Below, one piece after another: positions 24,038 to 32,338 of a DNA stretch of 32,981 nucleotides. Within the stretch, counting starts at the first letter, position 1. Each line of letters starts with the position of its first letter. The stretch covers positions 1-32,981 of the forward strand of contig JACQOJ010000126.1 of the NCBI GenBank assembly GCA_016202605.1. Direction: 5' to 3'. Both the position numbers and the translations under genes were made by a program. The notes below the pieces were generated by a model. That model was given only the letters and a program-made list of their open reading frames with translations, did no database searches and was not told the DNA's origin. Source of the DNA: Betaproteobacteria bacterium. Its GTDB lineage: Bacteria; Pseudomonadota; Gammaproteobacteria; Burkholderiales; SG8-41.

Positions 24038-25135
24038 ATGAAAATCACGGAAATAAAAACGTTCGTCCTGCGCATGCCGCTCGTGATTCGCGGTGACGTG
24101 CCGATGGTCGGGGGACAGCCGCGCACCGCCATCGAAATGCTGCTCGTGCGGGTCGACACCGACGAAGGCGTCAGCGGATGGGGCGAGGGCTTCGGCCACC
24201 GCGTGTGGCCGGCGACGCGCACCGCGCTCGAAAAAATCGTCGCGCCGCTGTGCGTCGGACGCGACCCCACGGCGATCCACGCGCTCATGAACGATCTTCT
24301 GCGCACGCTGCACGGCGCCGGGCGCGGCGGGCCGGTGGTTTACGCGCTGTCGGCGCTCGACATCGCGCTGTGGGATATCGCGGGGAAGCTCGCCGGACTG
24401 CCGCTCTACCGTCTGCTCGGGGGCAGTCCGCGGCACGATCTTCCGGCCTATGCGAGCCTGCTGCGCTATGGCAAGACGGCGGCGCTCGGGCCGCGTATTG
24501 CGGAAGCCCTGGGCCGCGGTTATCGCCTGATCAAGATTCACGAGATCGATCCCGGGATCATCCGCGCCGCCAGACGGGCGGCGGGGTCGGATGTACCGCT
24601 CATGGTCGATTGCAGTTGTTCGTGGAGCGTGGACGATGCGCTCGCGATGTGCCGGACGCTGCACGATCTGGATCTGGCCTGGATCGAGGAACCGCTGTGG
24701 CCGCCGGAGGATCATGCCGGGCTTGCGCGCGTGCGTGCCGAGGGGCGCATTCCCGTCGCTGCGGGTGAGAACGTCGCGAGTGTGTACGAGTTCAAGCAGA
24801 TGTTCGAGCGCGCGTCGCTCAGCGTCGCCCAGCCCAGCGTGACCAAGATCGGGGGTATCACCGAAATGCGCAAACTCTTCGCCGTGGCCGACACTTTCGG
24901 CGTGCGGGTGGTGCCGCATTCGGCGTATTTCGGCGCCGGGCTGCTCGCCTCGATCCACGCGTGCGCCGCCCAGCCGCGCGAAGTGTGGGTCGAGCGCTTT
25001 TACTGCGATTTCGACGTCACACCGTACGGCGGATCGATCGATCCGGGCGGCGGGCGCATCGCGATCCCTCAGGGCCCCGGTCTCGGCCTCGATCCCGATC
25101 CCGATGCGCTGAAGCGCCTCGTCATAGAGGCATGA
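24038..25135 (+). CDS. Mandelate racemase/muconate lactonizing enzyme family protein (copy 2)
   Basis: A 365-residue enolase-superfamily enzyme. Cap-domain and barrel landmarks are present (VRVDTDEGVSGWGEGFGH, SALDIALWDIAGKLAGLPLYRLLGG). Metal ligands are Asp191 (MVDCSCSW), Glu217 or Glu218 (IEEPLW) and Glu244 (AAGENV). General-base candidates are Lys166 and His168 (LIKIHE) and His294 (VPHS). Mandelate racemase itself has K-x-K where this protein has K-I-H, so stereochemistry or reaction may differ from copy 1. The ATG at 24038 gives the family N-terminus MKITEIKTFVLRMP. It is the likely partner of Bug copy 6 immediately upstream. Substrate unknown, perhaps a sugar acid or 2-hydroxyacid. Confidence 0.9.
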   Translation: MKITEIKTFVLRMPLVIRGDVPMVGGQPRTAIEMLLVRVDTDEGVSGWGEGFGHRVWPATRTALEKIVAPLCVGRDPTAIHALMNDLLRTLHGAGRGGPVVYALSALDIALWDIAGKLAGLPLYRLLGGSPRHDLPAYASLLRYGKTAALGPRIAEALGRGYRLIKIHEIDPGIIRAARRAAGSDVPLMVDCSCSWSVDDALAMCRTLHDLDLAWIEEPLWPPEDHAGLARVRAEGRIPVAAGENVASVYEFKQMFERASLSVAQPSVTKIGGITEMRKLFAVADTFGVRVVPHSAYFGAGLLASIHACAAQPREVWVERFYCDFDVTPYGGSIDPGGGRIAIPQGPGLGLDPDPDALKRLVIEA

Positions 25136-25344
25136 GGCGGGTTTTCCGGCGGCGCCCGGTGCGGATCGCTCCGTTGCCCCCGTCGCCGACGCCAGACACG
25201 GAAACAAAATCGCGCACGGCGACGATCGGGATCGCAGTTGGCGCATTCTGCTTGCTTGCGGCCGGATGCGCGATTTCCATCGGAGCCTCGAACAGTCCCG
25301 ACTGGTGTCCCGATCCATCGAGCGGCGTGGTCTGTCGCCGATAA
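25132..25344 (+). CDS. Possible small lipoprotein (70 aa)
   Basis: A short frame whose ATG overlaps the TGA of the gene before it (ATGA). After a basic and proline-rich leader it reads TATIGIAVGAFCLLAAGC, a hydrophobic stretch ending in a good lipobox (Leu-Ala-Ala-Gly-Cys is slightly longer than the minimal motif), then a short Cys-containing tail. The n-region is long for a signal peptide; later starts at GTG 25159 or TTG 25174 would shorten it. No homologue is recognised and it could be chance. Confidence 0.35.
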   Translation: MRRVFRRRPVRIAPLPPSPTPDTETKSRTATIGIAVGAFCLLAAGCAISIGASNSPDWCPDPSSGVVCRR

Positions 25345-25586
25345 ACGTGGTGGACAGTGCACCCGGGCACGACCTGGCGGCATTTTGCTCGCTGCGGACG
25401 CATCGGGGCCGCCGATCTCGCATGTGGTTGATGTAAATCAAACGCATGCGCGCGCTATGCGGGCACTATAAGTGCTGTCATCCGGTCCCATGGTGGCCAC
25501 CGGAGGTGGCCGGGGTGAGTCCACACTGCGATCAACAGCGGACGCGGGTGTCTCGCCGGGCCGCGGCAAACGACGGAGACATTGCC

Positions 25587-26066
25587 ATGTACCAACGCAT
25601 TTTCGTGCCCGTTGACGGCAGCGAGACTTCAAACCGCGGCGTGAAAGAAGCTGTGCGCCTCGCACGGGATCAAGGAGCGAAGCTGCGTTTTCTGCACGTC
25701 ATCGATCAATCCTTCATACCCTCCGACCCCGGCAGCGGTTTCTATCCGACGGCAGTATACGAGGCGGTGCGGCGGGGCGCGCAGACGGTGATCGATCAGG
25801 CGATGGCTGCCGCTGCTGCCGCGGGGCTTGAAGCGGAGACGCGGACGGTGGAAAACTTCACGGGCAGGGTCGCCGACGTGATCATCCGCGAGGCGGAAAA
25901 CTGGCCGGCGGACGTCATCGTCATGGGCACGCACGGCCGGCGCGGGGTGAGCCATCTCTTTCTGGGCAGCGACGCGGAGGCGGTGGTACGGATGAGCACC
26001 GTGCCCGTGCTGCTCGTAAAGGCCGCCCCGGTCGTCACCCAGGTGAAGGAACCCGTCGCAGCCTAG
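25587..26066 (+). CDS. Universal stress protein, UspA family
   Basis: A 159-residue single-domain universal stress protein. It opens MYQRIFVPVDGSETSNRGV, and the ATP-binding signature G-2x-G-9x-G-S is complete in GTHGRRGVSHLFLGS near residues 113-127, so it is probably of the nucleotide-binding type. The STVPVLLVK end is typical. The start was set at ATG 25587, preceded by GGAGA; the longer upstream frame has no family sequence. About 240 bases of non-coding DNA precede it, which probably hold its own promoter. It is cytoplasmic and usually induced by stress or stationary phase. Confidence 0.93.
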   Translation: MYQRIFVPVDGSETSNRGVKEAVRLARDQGAKLRFLHVIDQSFIPSDPGSGFYPTAVYEAVRRGAQTVIDQAMAAAAAAGLEAETRTVENFTGRVADVIIREAENWPADVIVMGTHGRRGVSHLFLGSDAEAVVRMSTVPVLLVKAAPVVTQVKEPVAA

Positions 26067-26424
26067 TCGGGGTCTTCTGCTGCGGGCGCAGTCCGAGAAC
26101 GATGTCCGTTGGCGCGGCTCGGTGCCGCCCGCCGTCAATCGATCTTCGCGCCCGAGCGCTTCGTTTCGGCCCGCTGACGCCCACCGCCCGTACCCGGCCG
26201 GCCTTGGCGTGTGGCGTGATCGATGACCTCCCTTGACGCAGGGATGCATTCTCTGCGCGCCGTGCACGGGCGTCAATCGCCGGTGCGACGCCGTGATGCG
26301 CCGCTGGGTGATGGCAGGTCAGTACGCGCCGGCCGCCGGGCGACACCCCAGGGATGTCCGGCGGCCGGGTTCGAATGCGGCAGGAGATGTGCTTGGCTAC
26401 TTTTCGCGCATCAAGCGCTGACTG
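26067..26424. other. Intergenic gap, nothing recognised
   Basis: About 360 bases between convergent genes (universal stress protein from the left, repeat-containing protein from the right). Open frames here have unnatural Arg-rich compositions. No clear terminator was found, only a weak CTGC/GCAG stem shortly after the stress protein stop. Confidence 0.4.
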
Positions 26425-27045
26425 CTAGCTTCCGGCATAAGGCGCCGCGCCATTCGCCGCGGGATCAGGATTGCGCGCGATTTCCTGATCCGAAGTTGCG
26501 GGCTGTGTTGGCAGCAGCTTGACGTGCTGTTCGGCGGCGGCCGGTAGCGAAATCTCGTTTTGCGCGACGGCCTGCTCGCGCGCAGCGAGCCGGGTGGCTT
26601 CCAGACGATCGAAATAGGCGATCACCGCCGGCAGCAATCTCCATTCATCCGCCGAAGACGGGAACACGGGACCCGGCGCTCCGGTCAGTTGGGTCGCGGC
26701 GTTCCGGTCGAGATACGCGGCCAGGGCCGGCAGTATGCTTACATCGTCGGCCGAGGACGGGAAAACAGTGCTCGGGACAAACGCAGCCTGTGTATCGGGT
26801 GCAGCGGAAACCACTGCGTCACGCGCGGGCGCGGCTTCTTCTACTGCGCTGGCGGCCTGTTCGACGGGTTCCGCTTCCGGAGCCGCCGCTTCCGCGGACT
26901 CCGCCACAACCGGCGCCGGTTCGGCATACGAAGCTTCCGCGTATTCCTCGCTCTCCGACTCGGGAAGACTGATTGCGGCAATACCCGCTTGCGCGCCGAC
27001 CAGCAGGCCGGCGATCACTACAGCAATACTGCGACGATGCAACAT
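26425..27045 (-). CDS. Secreted Ala/Glu-rich protein with two internal repeats
   Basis: A 206-residue hypothetical protein. Residues 1-25 look like a signal peptide or membrane anchor (RRSIAVVIAGLLVGAQAGIAA). Residues 28-90 are low-complexity, rich in Ala, Glu and Pro. Two repeats follow, at about 95-120 and 128-153, each with the pattern FPSSAD, a few residues, LPA, then AY-x-DR and AT-x-L. The C-terminus is polar. The start was set at ATG 27045, preceded by GGTGGAGA; the upstream in-frame Met lacks this. No enzymatic motif is present. An envelope or surface role is possible. Confidence 0.7.
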   Translation of the reverse strand: MLHRRSIAVVIAGLLVGAQAGIAAISLPESESEEYAEASYAEPAPVVAESAEAAAPEAEPVEQAASAVEEAAPARDAVVSAAPDTQAAFVPSTVFPSSADDVSILPALAAYLDRNAATQLTGAPGPVFPSSADEWRLLPAVIAYFDRLEATRLAAREQAVAQNEISLPAAAEQHVKLLPTQPATSDQEIARNPDPAANGAAPYAGS

Positions 27046-27381
27046 AAGAGAATCTCCACCAGGTAAGTTAATCGATCCTGCACCTTTCTCCTCGAATTCT
27101 CGTTGCGTCGCTCCGATCGGCGATGCTTCGACCGGCCGGCTCCCGCCTGCGTGACTGGTCGTGACGGTCAAGACCGGAACGCCTGGTCTCGGCTCAGCGA
27201 TATTCGTGCCAGGAATGAGATCTTCGAGAAATCAGGTGGTTAACCCGGAGATTGCGCGGGCGGCCGACGAGCAAGCGTCGTGATACGGCGACGCAAATCC
27301 ACAGCGATCACGCAACTACATGATCCGGCGACAATTCCTGCTTCTCAATTCAGCGACAGTGCGGAGCTTCCGCGCCCCGCA
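27046..27381. other. Intergenic region between two minus-strand genes
   Basis: About 335 bases with no credible gene. It contains the likely promoter of the repeat-containing protein and, at 27361-27373, a small perfect hairpin GCGGA-GCT-TCCGC just past the SDR stop. No U-tract follows on the minus strand. Confidence 0.35.
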
Positions 27382-28158
27382 TCAGAACATCATCTGGCCG
27401 CCGTTGACGTGGATGGTCTGACCGTTGATGTAGCTCGCGCCGGAGCCGCAGAGGAAGCGCACCGTAGTCGCGATTTCCTCCGGCTCACCCAACCGGCCCA
27501 GAGGGATCGCTGCTTTGGGATCCACGCGCGGGGAGCGGCCCGCCGCCCGCGTGGTGTTCATCTGTCCGGGTGCCACGCAGTTGACGCGTATTCCCTGTTC
27601 ACCCAGCTCGCGTGCCAGCGCCCGCGTCATGCCGACCATGCCGTGCTTCGCGACCGAGCCGTGCACGCGCCGCCGAGCGCCGGAGAGCGCCATCATGCCG
27701 CCGAGCATGACGATGCTGCCGGCGCCCGCGCCGATCATGGACGGCAGGCACGCCTTGACGCAGTGGAACGAACCGTCGAGCGAGATCGCGAGGATGCTGC
27801 GCCATTCCTCGAAGCTCATCTCGGCGAAAGGCCTCTCGTTGCGCACGGAGGCGTTGAGCACGAGGATGTCGATGCGCCCGAAGCGCTTGATGACGGCTGC
27901 GACCATTTCATTGACCGCGCGCCCATCGGCGATGTCGGCCATGAAAACTTCCGCCTGTCCGCCGGCCGCGGCGATTTCCCGCGCCACGGCCTGCGCGTCT
28001 TCGCGGGAGGCGCGCGCGTTGACCGCGACGGCGGCGCCGCCCGCCGCGAGCGAGAGCGCAATGGCGCGGCCGATGTTGCGCGAAGCGCCGGTGACGAGCG
28101 CCACCTTTCCTGCGAGTTCCGTGCCCGATGCCGGCGTGCCGGCGGATGCCATCGCCAT
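27382..28158 (-). CDS. Short-chain dehydrogenase/reductase-family protein with altered active site
   Basis: A 258-residue SDR-family protein. The cofactor motif VTGASRNIGRAIA and the LVLNAS segment are normal, as are the C-terminal GRLGEPEEIATTVRFL and YINGQTIHVNGG. The catalytic centre is not: the YxxxK motif reads GSVAK, with Gly167 at the tyrosine position, His166 beside it and Lys171 kept. The usual catalytic Ser region reads VMLGGMMALSG. It may be an inactive or repurposed SDR, or one using His166. GGAGGAGA precedes the ATG. It is followed on the minus strand by a gap; the pcp gene lies 50 bases upstream in the same direction. Confidence 0.9.
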   Translation of the reverse strand: MAMASAGTPASGTELAGKVALVTGASRNIGRAIALSLAAGGAAVAVNARASREDAQAVAREIAAAGGQAEVFMADIADGRAVNEMVAAVIKRFGRIDILVLNASVRNERPFAEMSFEEWRSILAISLDGSFHCVKACLPSMIGAGAGSIVMLGGMMALSGARRRVHGSVAKHGMVGMTRALARELGEQGIRVNCVAPGQMNTTRAAGRSPRVDPKAAIPLGRLGEPEEIATTVRFLCGSGASYINGQTIHVNGGQMMF

Positions 28159-28207
28159 ATCCGTCTCCTCCCGAAAAGGGTGTGTTGAATTGTCTGCGGA
28201 GCCAATT

Positions 28208-28849
28208 CTAGCGCGTTGCCGCCGCCGTCCGATCGATTTCCGAAAGGTTTGAAGCCGTGACCGTCAGAACGATCCCGATGCCCCGCACGATGTCGTCGAG
28301 GGACACCGGGGGCGCGCTGCCGTGGTGCGCTCCGATTCCCGGGAGCGCCGGGACGTGCAGGAAGCCGCCGCGAATGGCGCGCATGCGCGTTGCCGCAAGA
28401 TGCATCAGTCCGTAAAAGACATGGTTGCAGACGAACGTGCCGGCGCTGTTGGATACCTCGGCCGGCACGCCGCCGGCGTGCAGCGCGGCTACGGCTGCCT
28501 TGATCGGGAGCGTCGAGAAATAGGCCGGCGGACCGCCGGCGATGACGGGCAGATCGACAGGCTGCGCGCCGTCGTTGTCCGGAGTGCGCGCGTCCTGCAC
28601 GTTGATCGCCACGCGCTCGACGCACGGCACGGCGCGGTCGCCCGCCTGTCCGACGCAGAGCACGATCCGCGGCCCGGCGCGCACGATCGCTTCGTCGAGC
28701 ACGGCCAGGGCGCGCGCATACGAAGTCGGCAGCGTGGCGGTCGCGACTTCGATCGCGCCGATGCGCGACGGCAGGCGCCGCACCGCTTCAAGGGAAGCGT
28801 TGACGTTCCCGCCGCCGAAGGGATCGAATCCGGTGACCAGTGCGCGCAT
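28208..28849 (-). CDS. pcp: Pyroglutamyl-peptidase I
   Basis: A 213-residue cytoplasmic cysteine peptidase of family C15, which removes N-terminal pyroglutamate from peptides. The opening MRALVTGFDPFGGGNVNAS is diagnostic. The catalytic triad is visible as Glu78 (PCVERVAIN), Cys141 (SAGTFVCNHVFY) and His165 (GFLHVPALP). Length is normal for the family. It lies in line with the SDR gene downstream (50-base gap) and the glycine-zipper gene upstream (133-base gap), all on the minus strand. Confidence 0.95.
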   Translation of the reverse strand: MRALVTGFDPFGGGNVNASLEAVRRLPSRIGAIEVATATLPTSYARALAVLDEAIVRAGPRIVLCVGQAGDRAVPCVERVAINVQDARTPDNDGAQPVDLPVIAGGPPAYFSTLPIKAAVAALHAGGVPAEVSNSAGTFVCNHVFYGLMHLAATRMRAIRGGFLHVPALPGIGAHHGSAPPVSLDDIVRGIGIVLTVTASNLSEIDRTAAATR

Positions 28850-28982
28850 CGTGGAGAGCGGAAAAATCGCAGGAAGCGATTGTGCGGCAAAAGTGGATTC
28901 CGCGTCGATCCCGGACGAAAATCGTGAACCGGCGAGGGCGGCCCCAGCCGCCCTCCGCGGTCAAAGCTCCGCTCGTCGCGGC

Positions 28983-29504
28983 TCAAAACCTGCTGCCGAG
29001 TATCCCGCCGAGAATCGCGCCCACGGCGGTTGCCGCGGTCCGGTCGTCGCCATGGCCGACCTGGCTGCCGACTGCGGCGCCGATCAACGCGCCGCCGATG
29101 ATGCCCAGCGTGTTGTCCCGCTCGGGCTCGTAGTAGGCGGGCGGGCCGCTGTGGTAGACCGGTTCGGGATAGTAGGGCGGTTCGCTGTAGTAGACAGGGC
29201 GCGGGACGACGACAGGCCGCTCGACGTACATCGGGCGTTCCACGATCACCGGCCGCTCGACGACGACTTTCCGATGGACCACCACCGGCTTCTCGACCAC
29301 TATGCGCCGCTCGACCACGGCGCGCCGCGCGGCCACGCTCTCGCGCAGTCGCGGACGATGGGCGCGCTCGGCGGCCGCGACCCGCTCCTGGCGGGGGTGA
29401 AAACCGCGCGCGGTTGCCCAGTTGGGGGGATCGGCGACCGCCGGCGTGGCCGCAGCGAGCATGGCGCCGGCGCACAGAATCGAGATGCTGTTCACGGGTC
29501 TCAT
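28983..29504 (-). CDS. Secreted glycine-zipper protein with Val/Glu/Pro repeats
   Basis: A 173-residue envelope protein. Residues 1-24 form a signal peptide cleaved after Val-Ala before DPPNWATARGF. The middle (about 60-105) is a run of imperfect VE(K/R)PVVV repeats, then a Tyr/Pro-rich stretch. The C-terminus carries a glycine zipper (TLGIIGGALIGAAVGSQVG, and AVGAILGGILGSRF), as in outer-membrane 2TM glycine-zipper proteins. It is divergent from guaC. Function unknown. Confidence 0.85.
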   Translation of the reverse strand: MRPVNSISILCAGAMLAAATPAVADPPNWATARGFHPRQERVAAAERAHRPRLRESVAARRAVVERRIVVEKPVVVHRKVVVERPVIVERPMYVERPVVVPRPVYYSEPPYYPEPVYHSGPPAYYEPERDNTLGIIGGALIGAAVGSQVGHGDDRTAATAVGAILGGILGSRF

Positions 29505-29591
29505 CGCTACCTCCTGTCGTCATTACCTGCAGCCTAGAACGCGCGCGTCGCGGGAAATGCCGACATGGAGGTGCAAGAATATGTGAGCGCG

Positions 29592-29607
29592 GTAACAACT
29601 GCGTTAC
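29592..29607. promoter_or_regulatory. Inverted repeat GTAAC-N6-GTTAC
   Basis: A 5-bp inverted repeat with 6-base spacer in the gap between the glycine-zipper gene and guaC. The half-site layout resembles a dimeric activator or repressor site, but the evidence is slight. Confidence 0.2.
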
Positions 29608-29641
29608 ATTTTGCGGCGGGGCGCGGCAGGCGCGCGCACCG

Positions 29642-29665
29642 TGCGTCGCATCGCGATGCGACGCA
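29642..29665. promoter_or_regulatory. 24-bp perfect palindrome upstream of guaC
   Basis: TGCGTCGCATCG is followed at once by its exact reverse complement, giving a gapless 24-bp palindrome about 60 bases before the guaC ATG. A TAGGATAGT -10-like sequence starts 7 bases after it. This is the expected place for a repressor operator; a purine-responsive repressor is a natural guess for guaC, but unproven. Confidence 0.6.
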
Positions 29666-29726
29666 AAGTGCTAGGATAGTTACCTGGGCCGGACAGGGTG
29701 TGCGGCGCGGATTTTCAGATTCCCTC

Positions 29727-30767
29727 ATGCATATCGATCGCGATCTCAAGCTCGACTTCAGGGACGTGCTCATTCGTCCGAAGCGCTCGGCGCTGCCGTC
29801 GCGCGCGGAAGTCGCCATCCATCGCGAATTCACCTTCAAGCACTCGCAGCGCAAATATCGCGGCATCCCGATCATCGCGGCGAACATGGATACCGTCGGC
29901 ACGTTCGAGATGGCGCGCGCGCTTGCGCAGTTCGATCTGTCGGTGGCGCTGCACAAGCATTACGCGGAGGACCGGCTCGTCGCCTTTTTCACCTCTCTCG
30001 GGTCGAAGTCGAGCGCGTATTATTCGATGGGCATCACGAGGAGCGATCTGGAGAAGTTCGAGGGCGTGATGCGCCGGGCCGGCGACGCGATCGAATACGT
30101 GTGCGTGGACGTGGCCAACGGCTACACCGAATCCTTCGTCAAGTTCATCGAGAAGTTCCGGGAAGCCTGGCCCGGGCTCACCATCATGGCGGGCAACGTC
30201 GTCACCGGGGAGATGACCGAAGAGTTGATTCTTTCCGGGGCGGACATCGTCAAGGTCGGGATCGGACCCGGTTCGGTCTGCACGACGCGCAGCATGACCG
30301 GAGTCGGATATCCGCAACTGTCGGCGGTGATCGAGTGCGCGGACGCGGCGCACGGCCTCGGCGGCCTGATTTGCGCCGACGGCGGGTGCGCCGCGCCGGG
30401 CGATCTCGCCAAGGCGTTCGGCGGGGGAGCGGATTTCGTCATGCTGGGCGGGATGCTGGCCGGCCACGCGGAATGCACGGGGGACGTCATCGAAAAAGAG
30501 GGCAGGCAATACAAGCGTTTCTACGGGATGAGCTCGCGCGCGGCGATGGAGAAGTACGCCGGCGGGGTGGCCGACTACCGCGCGTCCGAGGGCAAGGAGG
30601 TGCTGGTGGAGTATCGCGGTCCGGTCGCCGGCACGGTGCAGGAGATCCTGGGCGGCGTGCGCTCCGCCTGCACCTACGTCGGCGCGCGCAAACTGAAGGA
30701 GCTCACCAAGCGCACGACGTTCGTGCGGGTGGGCGCGCAGGCGAACGACATCTTCGCCGAGAACTAG
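29727..30767 (+). CDS. guaC: GMP reductase
   Basis: A 346-residue GMP reductase, which converts GMP to IMP with NADPH in purine salvage. The protein is close to the length of enterobacterial GuaC, with no CBS domains, which separates it from IMP dehydrogenase. The catalytic cysteine is Cys185 in [49 protein letters not shown] and [14 protein letters not shown] are typical. The ATG at 29727 gives the family start [21 protein letters not shown]; the frame is open further upstream but lacks family sequence. Regulation by the upstream palindrome is likely. The CinA-type gene follows after 77 bases. Confidence 0.95.
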   Translation: MHIDRDLKLDFRDVLIRPKRSALPSRAEVAIHREFTFKHSQRKYRGIPIIAANMDTVGTFEMARALAQFDLSVALHKHYAEDRLVAFFTSLGSKSSAYYSMGITRSDLEKFEGVMRRAGDAIEYVCVDVANGYTESFVKFIEKFREAWPGLTIMAGNVVTGEMTEELILSGADIVKVGIGPGSVCTTRSMTGVGYPQLSAVIECADAAHGLGGLICADGGCAAPGDLAKAFGGGADFVMLGGMLAGHAECTGDVIEKEGRQYKRFYGMSSRAAMEKYAGGVADYRASEGKEVLVEYRGPVAGTVQEILGGVRSACTYVGARKLKELTKRTTFVRVGAQANDIFAEN

Positions 30768-30844
30768 CCCGCGATCGCGGCTCGCCGCGCGGCGGGTTGC
30801 GGGAACGGCGGCGAAACATTCAACCGGAGAGCGAAGGAGACGCG

Positions 30845-31330
30845 ATGCGGGAACTGTTGCCCGTTGCTGAAAAAGTGGGCGCGCTGTTGCGGCAGCGCGG
30901 GGAGACGATCGCGGTTGCCGAGTCGTCCGCCGGCGGCCTGATCACGGCGGCGCTGCTCGCGATTCCGGGCGCTTCGAGCTACTGCCGCGGCGGCGCCGTG
31001 ATCTATACCCGCAAGGCGCTGCTGGGACTGCGGGATGTGTCTGACGACATGCTGGCGGGCATGACGCCCTCGACCGAAGCCTATGCGCTGTTCAAGGCGC
31101 GCACGATACGGGCGCGCTTCTCCGCCGATTGGGGCCTCGGCGAAACCGGTGCCGCCGGCCCCACGGGAAGCCGCTACGGCTATCCGGCGGGGCATGCGTG
31201 CTTCGCCGTGGCCGGTCCCATCGAGCGCGCGCTCACGGTGGAGACGGGGAGCGCCGATCGCGTGGCCAACATGCATGCATTCGCGGCCGCCGCGCTCGGG
31301 CTGCTGGCGGAAGGGCTCGCCTCGCTCTGA
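30845..31330 (+). CDS. CinA-family nicotinamide-nucleotide amidohydrolase (PncC-like)
   Basis: A 161-residue stand-alone CinA C-terminal domain. PncC-type members deamidate nicotinamide mononucleotide to nicotinate mononucleotide in pyridine-nucleotide recycling. The active-site loop AESSAGGLITAALL (about 25-38, usually AESCTGG), GGAVIYTRKALLGL, and GLGETGAAGPTGSRYGYPAG are all recognisable. GAAGGAGA precedes the ATG. It lies directly behind guaC, a loosely related nucleotide-salvage function. Some divergence in the loop leaves the exact substrate open. Confidence 0.88.
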   Translation: MRELLPVAEKVGALLRQRGETIAVAESSAGGLITAALLAIPGASSYCRGGAVIYTRKALLGLRDVSDDMLAGMTPSTEAYALFKARTIRARFSADWGLGETGAAGPTGSRYGYPAGHACFAVAGPIERALTVETGSADRVANMHAFAAAALGLLAEGLASL

Positions 31331-31470
31331 GGGCGCGAGCGCGCCGCGCCTGATGCTGTCCGGCGCCGGATGCGGTCGAATCCCGGCCGGCTGATAATCC
31401 GGTATCATGCACACCGGCGACGGATATTCCTGATCCTTTTCCGCACCAACCCCGATATCGGAGAACCCGC

Positions 31471-32334
31471 ATGAATGCATCACGTTATCTGCGTCAGCCG
31501 TTGCTGGCGCTTTTTCTGTCCCTTGTCGCCGCCGCGGTCCTGGCGCAGCCCCAGCCCGCGAAGCAGGACTACGAACCGCAGGTCGGTCAGGAAGGCAAGG
31601 ATGTGGTCTGGGTGCCGACCTCCCAGGCCCTGGTGAACAAGATGCTCGACATGGCCAAGGTCACGCCGCAGGACTACGTGATCGACCTCGGTTCGGGCGA
31701 CGGCCGCACCGTGATCACGGCGGCGAAGCGCGGCGCCCAGGCCCTCGGCATCGAGTACAACCCGGACATGGTGGAGCTTTCGATACGCAATGCCGCGCAG
31801 GAAGGCGTGAGCGAGAAGGCCAGCTTCCAGAAGGCGGATCTCTTCGAGAGCGATTTTTCGCGCGCCACGGTCATCACGATGTTCCTGCTGCCGGAGATCA
31901 ATATCAAACTGCGTCCCAAGATCCTCAACCTGAAGCCCGGCACCCGCATCGTTTCGAATTCCTTCACGATGGGCGAATGGAAGGCCGACCGGACGGAGAC
32001 GGTGACCGACCAGGAAGGCTGCACCTCGTACTGCACGGCGTACCTGTGGATCGTGCCGGCGAAAACGGAGGGTACGTGGCGGCTGCCGCAGGGCGAACTG
32101 ATGCTCAAGCAAAGCTTCCAGATGATTTCCGGGACCCTCAAGTCGGGGACGGGCACCCAGCAGATATCGGGCCGGCTGCGCGGCGATCGGATCAGCTTCA
32201 CCGCCGGCAGCGCGCGGTACAGCGGGCGCGTGAGCGGCGACACGATCGAAGGCACCGTCAAGTCCGGAAACAATTCCGCAAAGTGGAGCGCGACCCGTCT
32301 GGGGAAACTCTCCGCCGCGCCGCCGGCTTTCTGA
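31471..32334 (+). CDS. Methyltransferase-like protein with signal peptide and beta-rich C-terminus
   Basis: A 287-residue protein. Residues 1-25 are a clear signal peptide (LLALFLSLVAAAVLA, cut before QPQPAKQD). Residues 45-200 form a class I SAM-dependent methyltransferase fold: motif I VIDLGSGDGRTVI at 70-82, the acidic end of strand 2 in ALGIEYNPDM, and the LKPGTRIVSN motif. Residues 205-287 form a Gly/Ser/Thr-rich beta-type region (LKSGTGTQQISGRLRG, GRVSGDTIEGTVKSG). S-adenosylmethionine is not normally available in the periplasm, so either the fold has another role or export is not classical. An alcohol dehydrogenase-family gene follows after 4 bases. Confidence 0.88.
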   Translation: MNASRYLRQPLLALFLSLVAAAVLAQPQPAKQDYEPQVGQEGKDVVWVPTSQALVNKMLDMAKVTPQDYVIDLGSGDGRTVITAAKRGAQALGIEYNPDMVELSIRNAAQEGVSEKASFQKADLFESDFSRATVITMFLLPEINIKLRPKILNLKPGTRIVSNSFTMGEWKADRTETVTDQEGCTSYCTAYLWIVPAKTEGTWRLPQGELMLKQSFQMISGTLKSGTGTQQISGRLRGDRISFTAGSARYSGRVSGDTIEGTVKSGNNSAKWSATRLGKLSAAPPAF

Positions 32335-32338
32335 GCGC

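Noticed and set aside
26368-26376. A T-loop-like GGTTCGAAT suggesting a tRNA
   Set aside because: The flanking bases do not form a T-stem, and no acceptor, anticodon or D arm could be found around it.
27361-27373. Hairpin GCGGA-GCT-TCCGC as an intrinsic terminator of the SDR gene
   Set aside because: The stem is only 5 bp and no U-run follows on the minus strand.
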